Assembly: GCA_017476665.1 (NCBI GenBank)
Contig: JAFUZJ010000035.1
Span: 1-50,594 of the forward strand
Direction of reading: 5' to 3'
Origin: Lachnospiraceae bacterium
GTDB taxonomy: Bacteria; Bacillota; Clostridia; Lachnospirales; Lachnospiraceae
Length of the DNA: 50,594 nucleotides
Shown piece by piece: positions 34,893 to 42,655 of this stretch. Position 1 is the stretch's first letter, and every line of letters starts with the position of its first letter. A model generated the notes under the pieces. The model saw nothing but the letters and a program-made list of their open reading frames with translations. It searched no databases and was not told the DNA's origin. The position numbers were made by a program, and so were the translations under genes.

Positions 34893-36001
34893 TCAATGAA
34901 ACTGATATTCAGATTGGCATATCCCGCGATCCCGTCCACATTGGCAGATCTGGTATATTGCCACATGGCAAAACGATACGGATAATCCGGTACGTCCTGT
35001 ATCTGGGACAGCCAGACATCATATCCCGTGAGTTTCGACATGTCCAGCTCCTTGACCAGCCATTCCTTGTCTCCATAAATCATCCCGATATAACCGTTCT
35101 CTTTGACAAGATCCAGGAAAGTCTTGACGATTTCCGTTTTTTCCGCTTTTTTCAACGCTTCGATGCGGGCCGTATCATTCTCCACAAATCCCATATCGAT
35201 TGCAATCGGATAAGTGAGCTTATAATCCCCGATCGCCTCCAGCACAAGCTGAGCCTCCTCCTGCGCTTCTTCCACGGTGATCGCCTGGGAACTGAAATAA
35301 ACGCCCACCTGAAGCCCCGCATCCGTGGCTCGCTTGATGTTATCCGAAAAAGCATCATCCATCACAATCTGTCCCGTGCCGTAACCTCTGGCACCCACAC
35401 GGATCATGACGAACTGAATTCCCGCCTTTTTCAGCCTTACAAAATCGATGTAATCCTGATATTTCGAAATATCCGCACCGACATAGGACACTCTTTTCCC
35501 GTCCACATAATACTGCATCAGATCCGACTGACAGACCAGCTTTGTGAAATCATACTCATGCTTCGGCAGATAAGGGCTGATCAGCACCCACTCCTCTTTC
35601 CCGTTTCGATTTTTTACCAGCGTGTGTTTCCCATCCGTAGCAGGATCGCTGGTCTCCACAGTTTCCACTTCCTTCGGCTTGGATTCCTCGGGCGGTGTAC
35701 TCTCCTTGGTCTCCACAGGATATTTATCCCAGAAATCCAAATCCTCCGGAGACAGCGTACGTCCCGTTACCAGTTGATCCGTGTCCGGATATCCTGTTTC
35801 TTTTGACGCTGTCTGCTGTCTGTTTTCCATCGTTTCCGACTCTTTTGCAGCATTCGGCCCGCCGGTATTCTGCTTCTGATTATTCATCAAAAGTACCGTC
35901 ACCAACACAATTCCCACAAACAAAGTCACTGCCACGATCGCAGAGATCACGGTCGGCGTCAGATTTTGCGTATGATCTTCATAATCTTCCGGCAAACGCA
36001 T
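34877..36001 (-). CDS. GH25-like muramidase domain protein, membrane-anchored
   Basis: The 374-residue protein has a short cytoplasmic start, one membrane helix (about 17-39), a Thr/Glu/Pro-rich linker (about 45-125) and an extracytoplasmic glycoside hydrolase family 25 domain (about 170-370). The domain has VGADISKYQ (Asp177, first conserved Asp), RVGARGYGTG, QVGVYFSSQA and IYGDKEWL. The DxE catalytic pair expected after the YPIAID strand reads D269-M-G271, so the usual catalytic Glu is a Gly; Glu274 lies close by. GH25 members normally cut MurNAc-GlcNAc bonds. It starts only 12 nt after rnfB behind a perfect AAGGAGG, so it is the last gene of the rnf operon. Confidence 0.85.
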   Translation of the reverse strand: MRLPEDYEDHTQNLTPTVISAIVAVTLFVGIVLVTVLLMNNQKQNTGGPNAAKESETMENRQQTASKETGYPDTDQLVTGRTLSPEDLDFWDKYPVETKESTPPEESKPKEVETVETSDPATDGKHTLVKNRNGKEEWVLISPYLPKHEYDFTKLVCQSDLMQYYVDGKRVSYVGADISKYQDYIDFVRLKKAGIQFVMIRVGARGYGTGQIVMDDAFSDNIKRATDAGLQVGVYFSSQAITVEEAQEEAQLVLEAIGDYKLTYPIAIDMGFVENDTARIEALKKAEKTEIVKTFLDLVKENGYIGMIYGDKEWLVKELDMSKLTGYDVWLSQIQDVPDYPYRFAMWQYTRSANVDGIAGYANLNISFIDYAEK

Positions 36002-36013
36002 CCGGGTTCCTCC

Positions 36014-36811
36014 TTATATTGTAATGATGGATTTCTTCGGGCATTTCTCCACACAGGCACCGCATCCGGTACATTTCTCCTGGTCGATCTCCGCATGGAA
36101 ATCGGTCACCGCTACTGCCTGGGATGGACATATTTTGGCACAGATCCCGCATCCCACGCACCCTGCCTGACAGGCCTTCATGGTAACCGGACCTTTGTCC
36201 GTAGATTTACAGGCCACTTCCGTTTTGGCCCGATATGGGATCAGAGAGATCAGATGCCTGGGACATACCGCCACGCATTTTCCGCAGGCCTTACAGGCCT
36301 GTCTGTCTACAACCGCCACGCCGTTCACCACATGAATGGCCTCAAACGGACATTCCTTTACGCAGCTGCCGTAACCCATGCAGCCGCTGTTGCAGGCTTT
36401 CGGTCCGCCGCCCGGCACAAACCCCATCACCCTGCAATCCTCCACGCCGGTATATTCATAGTCTGTGCCCGCCTTTTCACAGTCTCCCTGACAGTGCACA
36501 AACGCCACCATCCGTTCGCTGCTTCCGGCTTCCACTCCCATGATCTCTGCAACACGGATGCCCACCGGCTCCCCGCCTACAGGACAGGCGTTCACAGGGG
36601 CCTCGCCCTTTACGATCGCCGCCGCAAGTCCCGAACAGCCCGCATAGCCGCAGCCGCCGCAGTTATTCCCGGGAAGCACACCAAGCACCGCTTCTTCCCT
36701 CTCATCCGTCTCCACTTTAAATTTAATTCCTGCGATTCCCAGAAACAGTCCCACAAATATTCCCACAAGACTGACTGTTAAGGCCGCAGCAACAATTCCC
36801 GTTATATTCAT
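36014..36811 (-). CDS. rnfB: Rnf complex subunit B (ferredoxin-like, multi-[4Fe-4S])
   Basis: RnfB is the cytoplasmic entry point for electrons from reduced ferredoxin. The 265-residue protein has one N-terminal membrane helix (1-25), a [4Fe-4S] Fes domain (NCGGCGYAGC near residue 50, then a further Cys), and a series of ferredoxin motifs: CNSGCMGYGSCVKECP, CKACGKCVAVCP, CQAGCVGCGICAKICP and CTGCGACVEKCP. All expected Cys groups are intact. It follows rnfA by 18 nt and precedes the GH25 gene by 12 nt in the order C-D-G-E-A-B. Confidence 0.97.
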   Translation of the reverse strand: MNITGIVAAALTVSLVGIFVGLFLGIAGIKFKVETDEREEAVLGVLPGNNCGGCGYAGCSGLAAAIVKGEAPVNACPVGGEPVGIRVAEIMGVEAGSSERMVAFVHCQGDCEKAGTDYEYTGVEDCRVMGFVPGGGPKACNSGCMGYGSCVKECPFEAIHVVNGVAVVDRQACKACGKCVAVCPRHLISLIPYRAKTEVACKSTDKGPVTMKACQAGCVGCGICAKICPSQAVAVTDFHAEIDQEKCTGCGACVEKCPKKSIITI

Positions 36812-36829
36812 ACCCGATCCTCCCCCGAT

Positions 36830-37429
36830 TTATAAAAGTCCAGAGAATCCACAAAACGCAATTGCCATCAGCCCTGCTGTCAGCAAAACAGCCGGCATTC
36901 CACGAAACGGTTTGGGAATATCATTATATTCCATTTTTTCCCGCAGACCCGCCAGGATCACGATGGAAACAGTAAATCCGACAGCCGTTGCGAATCCGTT
37001 CAGCATCCCGGTGAGGATCCCGTATTCCTTCTGAACATTTGTAAGCGCCACGCCAAGTACCGCACAGTTCGTGGTGATCAATGGCAGATACACTCCCAGC
37101 GCCTCATACAGCGTATGCATACATTTCCGCAGAAACATCTCTACAAACTGCACCAATGCGGCAATGACCAGAATAAACACGATGGTCTGAAGATACTCTA
37201 ATCCGAATTTCTGGAGCACAAATCTGTAGATCACACCCGCCACGCCGCTGGCCAGTGTAATGACAAAAATAACCGCCGTTCCCATCCCTGCCGCCGTCTT
37301 GATCTTTTTGGATACGCCGAGGAACGGACACAATCCCAGAAATTGACTCAACACCACATTATTTACCAGCGAGGAGCCAATCAATATGACAAATAACTGT
37401 TTTATCGTATTCATATCTGCACCGCCCAT
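36830..37429 (-). CDS. rnfA: Rnf complex subunit A
   Basis: RnfA is an integral membrane subunit that pairs with RnfE in inverted topology; together they form part of the ion and electron path and hold an intramembrane iron-sulfur cluster. The 199-residue protein has six membrane helices, and the Cys in VVLSQFLGLCPFLGVSKK and in LITTNCAVLGVAL are at the conserved cluster positions. A start at 37429 has GGAGG 8 nt before it; an internal ATG at 37414 would match the usual RnfA N-terminus (MNTIKQLF), so the first five residues are uncertain. It begins 3 nt after rnfE. Confidence 0.96.
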   Translation of the reverse strand: MGGADMNTIKQLFVILIGSSLVNNVVLSQFLGLCPFLGVSKKIKTAAGMGTAVIFVITLASGVAGVIYRFVLQKFGLEYLQTIVFILVIAALVQFVEMFLRKCMHTLYEALGVYLPLITTNCAVLGVALTNVQKEYGILTGMLNGFATAVGFTVSIVILAGLREKMEYNDIPKPFRGMPAVLLTAGLMAIAFCGFSGLL

Positions 37430-37432
37430 TTA

Positions 37433-38173
37433 TCAGCCCTCCGTATCATAGAATCTGCCGTGAGAAGAACATCCGGTCATGCCGCAGGCTGTGCAATCCT
37501 GCCCGCACCCTTCCGGCAGATCATCAGCGTTTTCTCCGCTGCCGTCTTTCCATTTTTTCTGCGCTGCTTTCCGATTCCGCAATGCATTCTGGAGCGCGGA
37601 AAGTCCTGCCAGCACAAAGAACGCACCCGGAGCCAGACCGAAAATACTGATCGGCACAAAAGAATCCGGCAAAAATCCGTATCCAAACAGCTTACCTGCC
37701 CCCAGGATCTCCCTGACCGCGCCGATGCAGGTCAATGCAACAGAAAACCCGAGTCCCATGCCCAGCCCGTCAAAGAAAGATGCGATCATTCCATGGGAAT
37801 ATGCGTAGCTCTCCGCTCTTCCCAGAATAATGCAGTTCACCACGATCAACGGAATATACATTCCCAAAGAACTGTTTAACGCCGGCAGATACGCCTCCAG
37901 CAACAGCTGAACCACCGTCACAAAGGATGCTATGATCACAATAAATGCCGGAATACGCACTCTGTTTGGTATAGCCTTTCGCAGCATGGAGATCAAAAGA
38001 TTACTCATCATGAGGACGACCGTAGTGGTAAGTCCCATCCCCAGTCCGTTGATGGCTGAAGTCGTGACCGCCAATGTCGGACACATACCTAACATCAGTA
38101 CAAACGTGGGATTTTCCTTGATCAGTCCGTTATACAAACGCTCTGCAGGTCTGTCTGCTTTCCACTCACTCAT
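37433..38173 (-). CDS. rnfE: Rnf complex subunit E with Cys-rich C-terminal tail
   Basis: RnfE is the membrane partner of RnfA. The 246-residue protein shows MLGMCPTLAVTTSAINGLGM and IVVNCIILGRAESYA, with the two conserved Cys of the intramembrane cluster, and six helices to about residue 200. After the last helix it has an extra tail of about 40 residues: basic, then acidic, then four Cys in CGQDCTACGMTGC and a short polar end. This pattern looks able to bind a metal or cluster. The start at 38173 has GGAGG 8 nt before it and overlaps the rnfG stop by 8 nt, so translation is coupled. Confidence 0.96.
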   Translation of the reverse strand: MSEWKADRPAERLYNGLIKENPTFVLMLGMCPTLAVTTSAINGLGMGLTTTVVLMMSNLLISMLRKAIPNRVRIPAFIVIIASFVTVVQLLLEAYLPALNSSLGMYIPLIVVNCIILGRAESYAYSHGMIASFFDGLGMGLGFSVALTCIGAVREILGAGKLFGYGFLPDSFVPISIFGLAPGAFFVLAGLSALQNALRNRKAAQKKWKDGSGENADDLPEGCGQDCTACGMTGCSSHGRFYDTEG

Positions 38174-38834
38174 TCTGACCACCTCCCTGCAAAAGTTCTC
38201 CTGCCGCCGCAATTCCGCCGTTCACCGCATTCACGACTGCCTTGGTCGTGATCGTCGCACCGCTGATTGCATCCACCTCCGACTCGGACTGACTGCCTGA
38301 TTTTGTATAAGTGAATTTATTCGCCTGCCTGCCCGCAAACTGCGGCACCAGCACATTCGGTGCTTCCATGCCCAGTCCAGCCGTCTCAGAGATTGTGAGG
38401 ATGGATATGCCGCCTACCCGTCCGTCTGTATCCACCCCGGTATAAAGCACGATCTTGCCGCCATATCCCTGGGAAGATGCGGACTCCACCACATAGCCGC
38501 AGAGAGAGCCGTCCTGCCCCACCGCCTCATATACCGTACCTATGGTAATGCCGTTCTCGGCAAGCTGCGCCGAGAGTTTCTCTCCAGGTACATATTCCAA
38601 CTCCCGGAAAGAGATTCCCGTCTGTTCCGCTCCCGGGAACACCGCCATACATGCTTCTCTGACTGCCTTCTCCTGCTGAACCCGAATCGGTTCTTTCGTC
38701 AACTCATAGACATACCCCAACAGGATACCGCTGACCAGCGTGATCACAAAAAGGATCGCCGCCTCCTTTAACATCTGCCCTACGCCGCTGTTTCCTCTGG
38801 CCGCCGTCTTTTGCATTGCCGCATTATTTTCCAT
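38166..38834 (-). CDS. rnfG: Rnf complex subunit G (covalent FMN)
   Basis: RnfG is a single-helix membrane protein with an extracytoplasmic FMN domain. The 222-residue protein has the helix at about residues 25-47 and the flavinylation motif SGATITTKAVVNAVN near the C-terminus, where the Thr in SGAT carries FMN by a phosphoester bond. AGGAGGG precedes the start, which overlaps rnfD by 11 nt. The flavin transferase ApbE needed for attachment is not in this window. Confidence 0.96.
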   Translation of the reverse strand: MENNAAMQKTAARGNSGVGQMLKEAAILFVITLVSGILLGYVYELTKEPIRVQQEKAVREACMAVFPGAEQTGISFRELEYVPGEKLSAQLAENGITIGTVYEAVGQDGSLCGYVVESASSQGYGGKIVLYTGVDTDGRVGGISILTISETAGLGMEAPNVLVPQFAGRQANKFTYTKSGSQSESEVDAISGATITTKAVVNAVNGGIAAAGELLQGGGQNE

Positions 38835-39804
38835 GTGCGTTTCCCTCCTTTCGATAGCCGAAAGGTTTCGGTCTGGTCACTTTTTCCATCAGGGGAACCA
38901 AAAGATTTCCCAAGATGATTGCATAGGAAACACCTTCCGCTCCCGGTCCGAATATGCGGAAGATCCCTGTCATGATTCCCAGGAAAATGCCAAACAGATA
39001 CTGCCCCCCCACCGTGATGGGTCTGGTCACATAGTCGGTTGCCATAAAAAATGCACCAAGCATCAACCCGCCGCCGGCAAGCTGCGCCGAGAGATACGCC
39101 GGGTCAAAGCCTCTCCCGCCAAAAAGGACTACAAAAATCGAAAAGGACACAATGTAACTGCCCGGAATTCGCAGATCAATAATACCAAGCAGGATCAACA
39201 GGCATGCCCCGATCACCAATGCGATCACGGAAGTCTCTCCGATGGTTCCTCCGGTATTGCCGACGATCATCTCCATCACATCCACACTCTCACCTGCTTT
39301 TAACGTCGCGAGCGGAGTCGCACCGGACAGCGCATCCCAGGTCCGTTCTCCCAGTTCAAACCCTTTCGTGGAAAAATCCGACATCTGCTTGGGAAAAGAA
39401 ATCAGTAGGAAGCATCTGCCCGCCAAAGCCGGGTTCATAAAGTTTTGTCCCAGTCCGCCAAACAAAAGCTTTGCCACCAAAATGGCAAATACACTGCCTA
39501 ACGCAGCCATCCAAAGCGGCAGCGAAACCGGCAGATTCATTGCCAGCAGCAATCCTGTCACCACGGCCGACAGATCCGTAACGGTTGTCTTCTTGCAGCA
39601 CAGGCCGAAGATTCCTTCTGTGATCACCGCTCCCGCAACCGACACCGCAATCACCGCGATCGCCCTGGGACCGAAATGAAAAATACCGTATCCCGCCGCA
39701 GGAAGCAGCGCCACGATCACCGCCAGCATGATTCCGGATGTGGTCCAGCCGGAGCGGATATGGGGATTCGAGGAAACTCTGTACATTTTCTTTTCTTCAC
39801 TCAT
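38824..39804 (-). CDS. rnfD: Rnf complex subunit D (covalent FMN)
   Basis: RnfD is a polytopic membrane subunit of the NqrB/RnfD family with covalent FMN. The 326-residue protein has about nine helices; the Thr in LSGATPLATLK (about residue 160) is the flavin attachment site, and NPALAGRCFLLISFP and GGLMLGAFFMATDYVTRPIT are family signatures. The start at 39804 (MSEEKKMYRVSSNPHIRS) is preferred to a longer frame that would overlap rnfC by 100 nt, because GGGGAG lies just before it and the N-terminus matches the family. It lies 11 nt after rnfC. Confidence 0.96.
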   Translation of the reverse strand: MSEEKKMYRVSSNPHIRSGWTTSGIMLAVIVALLPAAGYGIFHFGPRAIAVIAVSVAGAVITEGIFGLCCKKTTVTDLSAVVTGLLLAMNLPVSLPLWMAALGSVFAILVAKLLFGGLGQNFMNPALAGRCFLLISFPKQMSDFSTKGFELGERTWDALSGATPLATLKAGESVDVMEMIVGNTGGTIGETSVIALVIGACLLILLGIIDLRIPGSYIVSFSIFVVLFGGRGFDPAYLSAQLAGGGLMLGAFFMATDYVTRPITVGGQYLFGIFLGIMTGIFRIFGPGAEGVSYAIILGNLLVPLMEKVTRPKPFGYRKEGNAHGK

Positions 39805-39815
39805 CGCTTTCTCCC

Positions 39816-41135
39816 CTATTTCTTTTTCTTCTTGGCCAATAAGATCTTCCGCATCGATTTGATATTCTGCGTCAATTGGCGCTTGGCAGGACAGATATAG
39901 CTGCAGCATCCGCATTCACAGCACTCCATACCGCCATATTCCAGAAATTTCTCTTCATCAAAATGCTCCGCAAAAGTCGCAAGATAATTCGGCATCACCC
40001 TGCCCGGGCACACCTCCACGCAGCGTCCGCACTTGATGCAGGGTCCCGGCTCCATGGCGGAAACCTCATCCTCCGTCAACGCCAATAGCGCGGTGGAGGT
40101 TTTGGTCGTGGGAATATTCAGATCAAACAACGCCATTCCCATCATCGGTCCGCCGCAGACTATTTTCTGCGGTTCCGTAAGGAAACCGCCCGCCGCCTCC
40201 AGCAGCTCCGCATAGCTCATTCCAATCCGAATCCTGTAGTTACAGGGATCTTTCATGGCATTTCCCGTCAACGTCACAATGCGCTCCGTCAACGGTTTTC
40301 CCTCAGCCACAGCCCGATAAACCGCCACCATGGTATCCACATTGTTCACCACACAGCCCACATCCGCAGGCAGCATCGTCGAATTTACTTTGCGCCCCGT
40401 GACCGCATAGATCAATGTCCGCTCTCCGCCCTGGGGATATTTGGTCTGCAGCGCTTTCACGGAAATCCGGCTTTCCTCTGCAGTCAGTTTGCGCAAAAGG
40501 CTGATACAATCCGGCTTGTTGTCCTCCACAGCCAGGATTCCCTGCGCATTTGGGAAAAGGCGCAGAATGATCTGAAGTCCGCCCACAAGCTTCTCCGGTT
40601 CCTCCAGCATTCTGCGGTAATCACTGGTCAGATAGGGCTCACATTCCGCACAGTTTGCAATCACATACTCAATCTTCTCCGGCTCCTTGGGAGAAAGCTT
40701 CACATGGGTCGGAAAGCCTGCGCCTCCCATACCGACAATCCCGGCTTCTTTGATTGCCTCCCGGATTTCATCCGCCGTCATGTCCTGCAGCGGTTTGACG
40801 TTCTTTGCCGGCGCTTCCTCATATGCACCGTCATTCTCCACGATAATACTCTGTACAAAATCTCCTGACGCCACACGACGGGATTCGATTGTTTTCACCG
40901 TACCAGACACAGACGCAAAAACAGGCGCCGAAACAAAGCCCCCCGCCTCTGCGATCTTCTGTCCCGCAAGCACCCTGTCTCCCTTCGCCACGATTGCCTG
41001 CGCCGGTGCTCCGATATGTTGCGACAACGGATATACCATCTCCCCTTTGGGCAGAATATCCCGAATCGGCTTATCCTTGGAAATATCCTTTCCGTCATAG
41101 GGATGAATTCCTCCCACAAACGTCAATTTCGCCAT
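39816..41135 (-). CDS. rnfC: Rnf complex subunit C (NADH-binding side)
   Basis: RnfC is the peripheral subunit that carries FMN and two [4Fe-4S] clusters and reduces NAD+. The 439-residue protein has an N-terminal region with a lipoyl-like fold (GDRVLAGQKIAEAGGFVSAP), a central NuoF-like flavin/nucleotide domain (GMGGAGFPTHVKL, ANCAECEPYLTSDYR) and two ferredoxin-like motifs near the end, CIKCGRCVEVCP and CCECGCCSYICP. It lacks the long C-terminal repeats of proteobacterial RnfC, as usual in Clostridia. It is the first gene of the rnf operon. AAAGGATGAGAG precedes the start; I see no convincing -35/-10 pair in the AT-rich upstream region. Confidence 0.97.
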   Translation of the reverse strand: MAKLTFVGGIHPYDGKDISKDKPIRDILPKGEMVYPLSQHIGAPAQAIVAKGDRVLAGQKIAEAGGFVSAPVFASVSGTVKTIESRRVASGDFVQSIIVENDGAYEEAPAKNVKPLQDMTADEIREAIKEAGIVGMGGAGFPTHVKLSPKEPEKIEYVIANCAECEPYLTSDYRRMLEEPEKLVGGLQIILRLFPNAQGILAVEDNKPDCISLLRKLTAEESRISVKALQTKYPQGGERTLIYAVTGRKVNSTMLPADVGCVVNNVDTMVAVYRAVAEGKPLTERIVTLTGNAMKDPCNYRIRIGMSYAELLEAAGGFLTEPQKIVCGGPMMGMALFDLNIPTTKTSTALLALTEDEVSAMEPGPCIKCGRCVEVCPGRVMPNYLATFAEHFDEEKFLEYGGMECCECGCCSYICPAKRQLTQNIKSMRKILLAKKKKK

Positions 41136-41225
41136 ACTCTCATCCTTTCATGACAAAATCTATCAACAACTAATTCAATTTTACTATCTTTTTATAAAAA
41201 AAGCTACTGCAACATTCGGAAATAT

Positions 41226-41233
41226 GGTATAAT
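41226..41233 (+). promoter_or_regulatory. Extended -10 promoter of the exonuclease gene
   Basis: TGGTATAAT (from 41225) is an extended -10 element; a second TATAAT overlaps at 41233-41238. No good -35 is present. The predicted start near 41240 would place the whole hairpin series in the 5' leader. Confidence 0.5.
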
Positions 41234-41237
41234 ATAA

Positions 41238-41396
41238 TGGCGTCAAGGAAAAACAAGCGTCGCCAAAGGCGACATTTGTTTTTCTTGCGCCATTAACGAG
41301 AAAGCCATCTGCGAAGCAGATGCAGCATGCGGCACGCATGCAGAAGCGGCGAAGCCGCGTGCTTTCGAGTCTGAACTGCGAAGCATTTCTGAAAGC
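41238..41396 (+). repeat. Series of five hairpins in a 160-nt leader
   Basis: The first hairpin (41238-41292) is a long imperfect stem of about 24 pairs with an AAA loop. It is followed by 41306-41322 (7-bp perfect stem, GAA loop), 41325-41341 (GCATGC arms), 41346-41358 (5-bp stem, GAA loop) and a wider stem 41361-41366 with 41391-41396. The stems are GC-rich against an AT-rich background. The unit ends about 30 nt before the start codon at 41427. It may be a dispersed intergenic repeat of the host or a folded leader of the exonuclease mRNA. Together with the adjoining AT-rich stretch it accounts for the 291-nt gap between rnfC and that gene. Confidence 0.75.
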
Positions 41397-41426
41397 CCTG
41401 AAACTTGAATTGTAAAGGAAAACCAT

Positions 41427-42536
41427 ATGAAAACCAATCACATAACCTTAGAAGACCTTACAATATCTTATCCGCTGGAAAAAATATCCGTGCTGAAGAA
41501 TATTTTATTTCTCGATATAGAAACCACCGGTTTTACCGCCAATTCCTCCTATCTGTATATGATAGGATGTGCCTATCATCAGGATGGGAAGTGGCAGATC
41601 ATCCAGTGGATGGCAGAGCATTACGACCAGGAGCAGGATCTGCTCTCCGCATTCCTTGATTTTGCCTCGGAGTACCACTGTCTGATCCATTTTAACGGCA
41701 ATAATTTTGATCTTCCCTTCCTAATGCAAAAATGTGACAAGTATGGTCTTCGCCATCATTTTGATACGTTTGACGGCGTTGATCTTTACAGACGCATCGC
41801 TCCCTGCAAAAGTTTCTTAAAACTGCCTAATTGCAAGCAGAAAACCTTGGAACAATTCCTGGGCATCGAGCGGGAAGATATCTACTCCGGCGGCGACCTG
41901 ATCAGCCTCTATCACGAATATGTCAAGGCGCCTACAGAATCCGCGGAAAAGACATTATTCCTGCACAATTCAGATGATATAGCCGGTATGCTTCAGATTC
42001 TGCCGCTGTTGGCCTACAGCGATATTCTGAGTACCGCCGAAAAGCTGCGCGCCCGAAAAGTTCAGGCTAACACCTACCGCGATCTGAACAACGCAAAGCG
42101 CAGGGAACTCCTGATCACCGTGGTACTTCCCACGGCATTTCCCAAGCCTGTGGCTGTAGCCGCAAACGGATGCTACTTCCGCGGAGAGAATGCGGAGGCG
42201 ACCATCAAAGTACCGATTTATGACGGTGAACTCAAATACTTCTATTCCAATTATAAAGATTATTACTATCTTCCCGACGAGGATATTGCACTGCACAAGT
42301 CTGTCGCCGGATTTGTGGATAAGGATCACCGCACCCAGGCGTCGGCATCCAATTGTTACACGCGCAAAAATGCTGCCTACCTTCCACAGTGGGACGCGTC
42401 TTTCAAACCGTATTTCAAAAAGGAATACCATAGCAAAGAGCTTTTCTTTGAACTGACCGACGAGATGAAGCGTGACCGGAAAGCTTTTACAGATTATGCA
42501 AATCAGATCTTCCAGATGATCGTAACTTCCTGCTAA
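41427..42536 (+). CDS. RNase H-like (YprB-type) DEDD exonuclease domain protein
   Basis: The 369-residue protein has an N-terminal 3'-5' exonuclease-like fold (about 20-200) of the YprB family. The acidic residues of the DEDD superfamily are visible: LFLDIETTGF (Asp and Glu), HFNGNNFDLPFL (Asp) and HNSDDIAGM (Asp). The C-terminal part (about 205-369) is not recognised. YprB-like proteins are thought to act on nucleic acids; the substrate is unknown. AAAGG lies a few nt before the start. The gene is single, with a hairpin-rich leader and a bidirectional terminator after it. Confidence 0.88.
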   Translation: MKTNHITLEDLTISYPLEKISVLKNILFLDIETTGFTANSSYLYMIGCAYHQDGKWQIIQWMAEHYDQEQDLLSAFLDFASEYHCLIHFNGNNFDLPFLMQKCDKYGLRHHFDTFDGVDLYRRIAPCKSFLKLPNCKQKTLEQFLGIEREDIYSGGDLISLYHEYVKAPTESAEKTLFLHNSDDIAGMLQILPLLAYSDILSTAEKLRARKVQANTYRDLNNAKRRELLITVVLPTAFPKPVAVAANGCYFRGENAEATIKVPIYDGELKYFYSNYKDYYYLPDEDIALHKSVAGFVDKDHRTQASASNCYTRKNAAYLPQWDASFKPYFKKEYHSKELFFELTDEMKRDRKAFTDYANQIFQMIVTSC

Positions 42537-42560
42537 AGACAAAGGGTTAAACCGAAAAAA

Positions 42561-42587
42561 AGAGAACCGATTTTGAATCGATTCTCT
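42561..42587. terminator. Bidirectional terminator between the exonuclease gene and cheR
   Basis: An 11-bp stem with one mismatch or wobble pair (42561-42571 with 42577-42587) has TTTT after it on the plus strand and a run of seven T after it on the minus strand. It serves two converging genes. Confidence 0.88.
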
Positions 42588-42588
42588 T

Positions 42589-42655
42589 TTATATTACCTA
42601 CGTTTCAATAACATCTAGCCTACGGCTTAACAACATCAAGCCTACGGCTTGATGT
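42589..42655 (-). repeat. 22-bp tandem repeats covering the cheR stop codon
   Basis: Two clear 22-bp units (42611-42632 and 42633-42654) share ACATC-AGCCTACGGCTT; a third, weaker unit lies at 42589-42610. The copy at the gene end forms a perfect 10-bp hairpin (42633-42642 with 42646-42655) whose three-base loop region contains the cheR TAG codon. The second copy forms a shorter stem. Confidence 0.7.

Noticed and set aside
41184-41441. Minus-strand frames (85 and 64 codons) across the hairpin-rich leader
   Set aside because: They run through a series of perfect stems and lack family motifs; the structure explains the openness better than coding.
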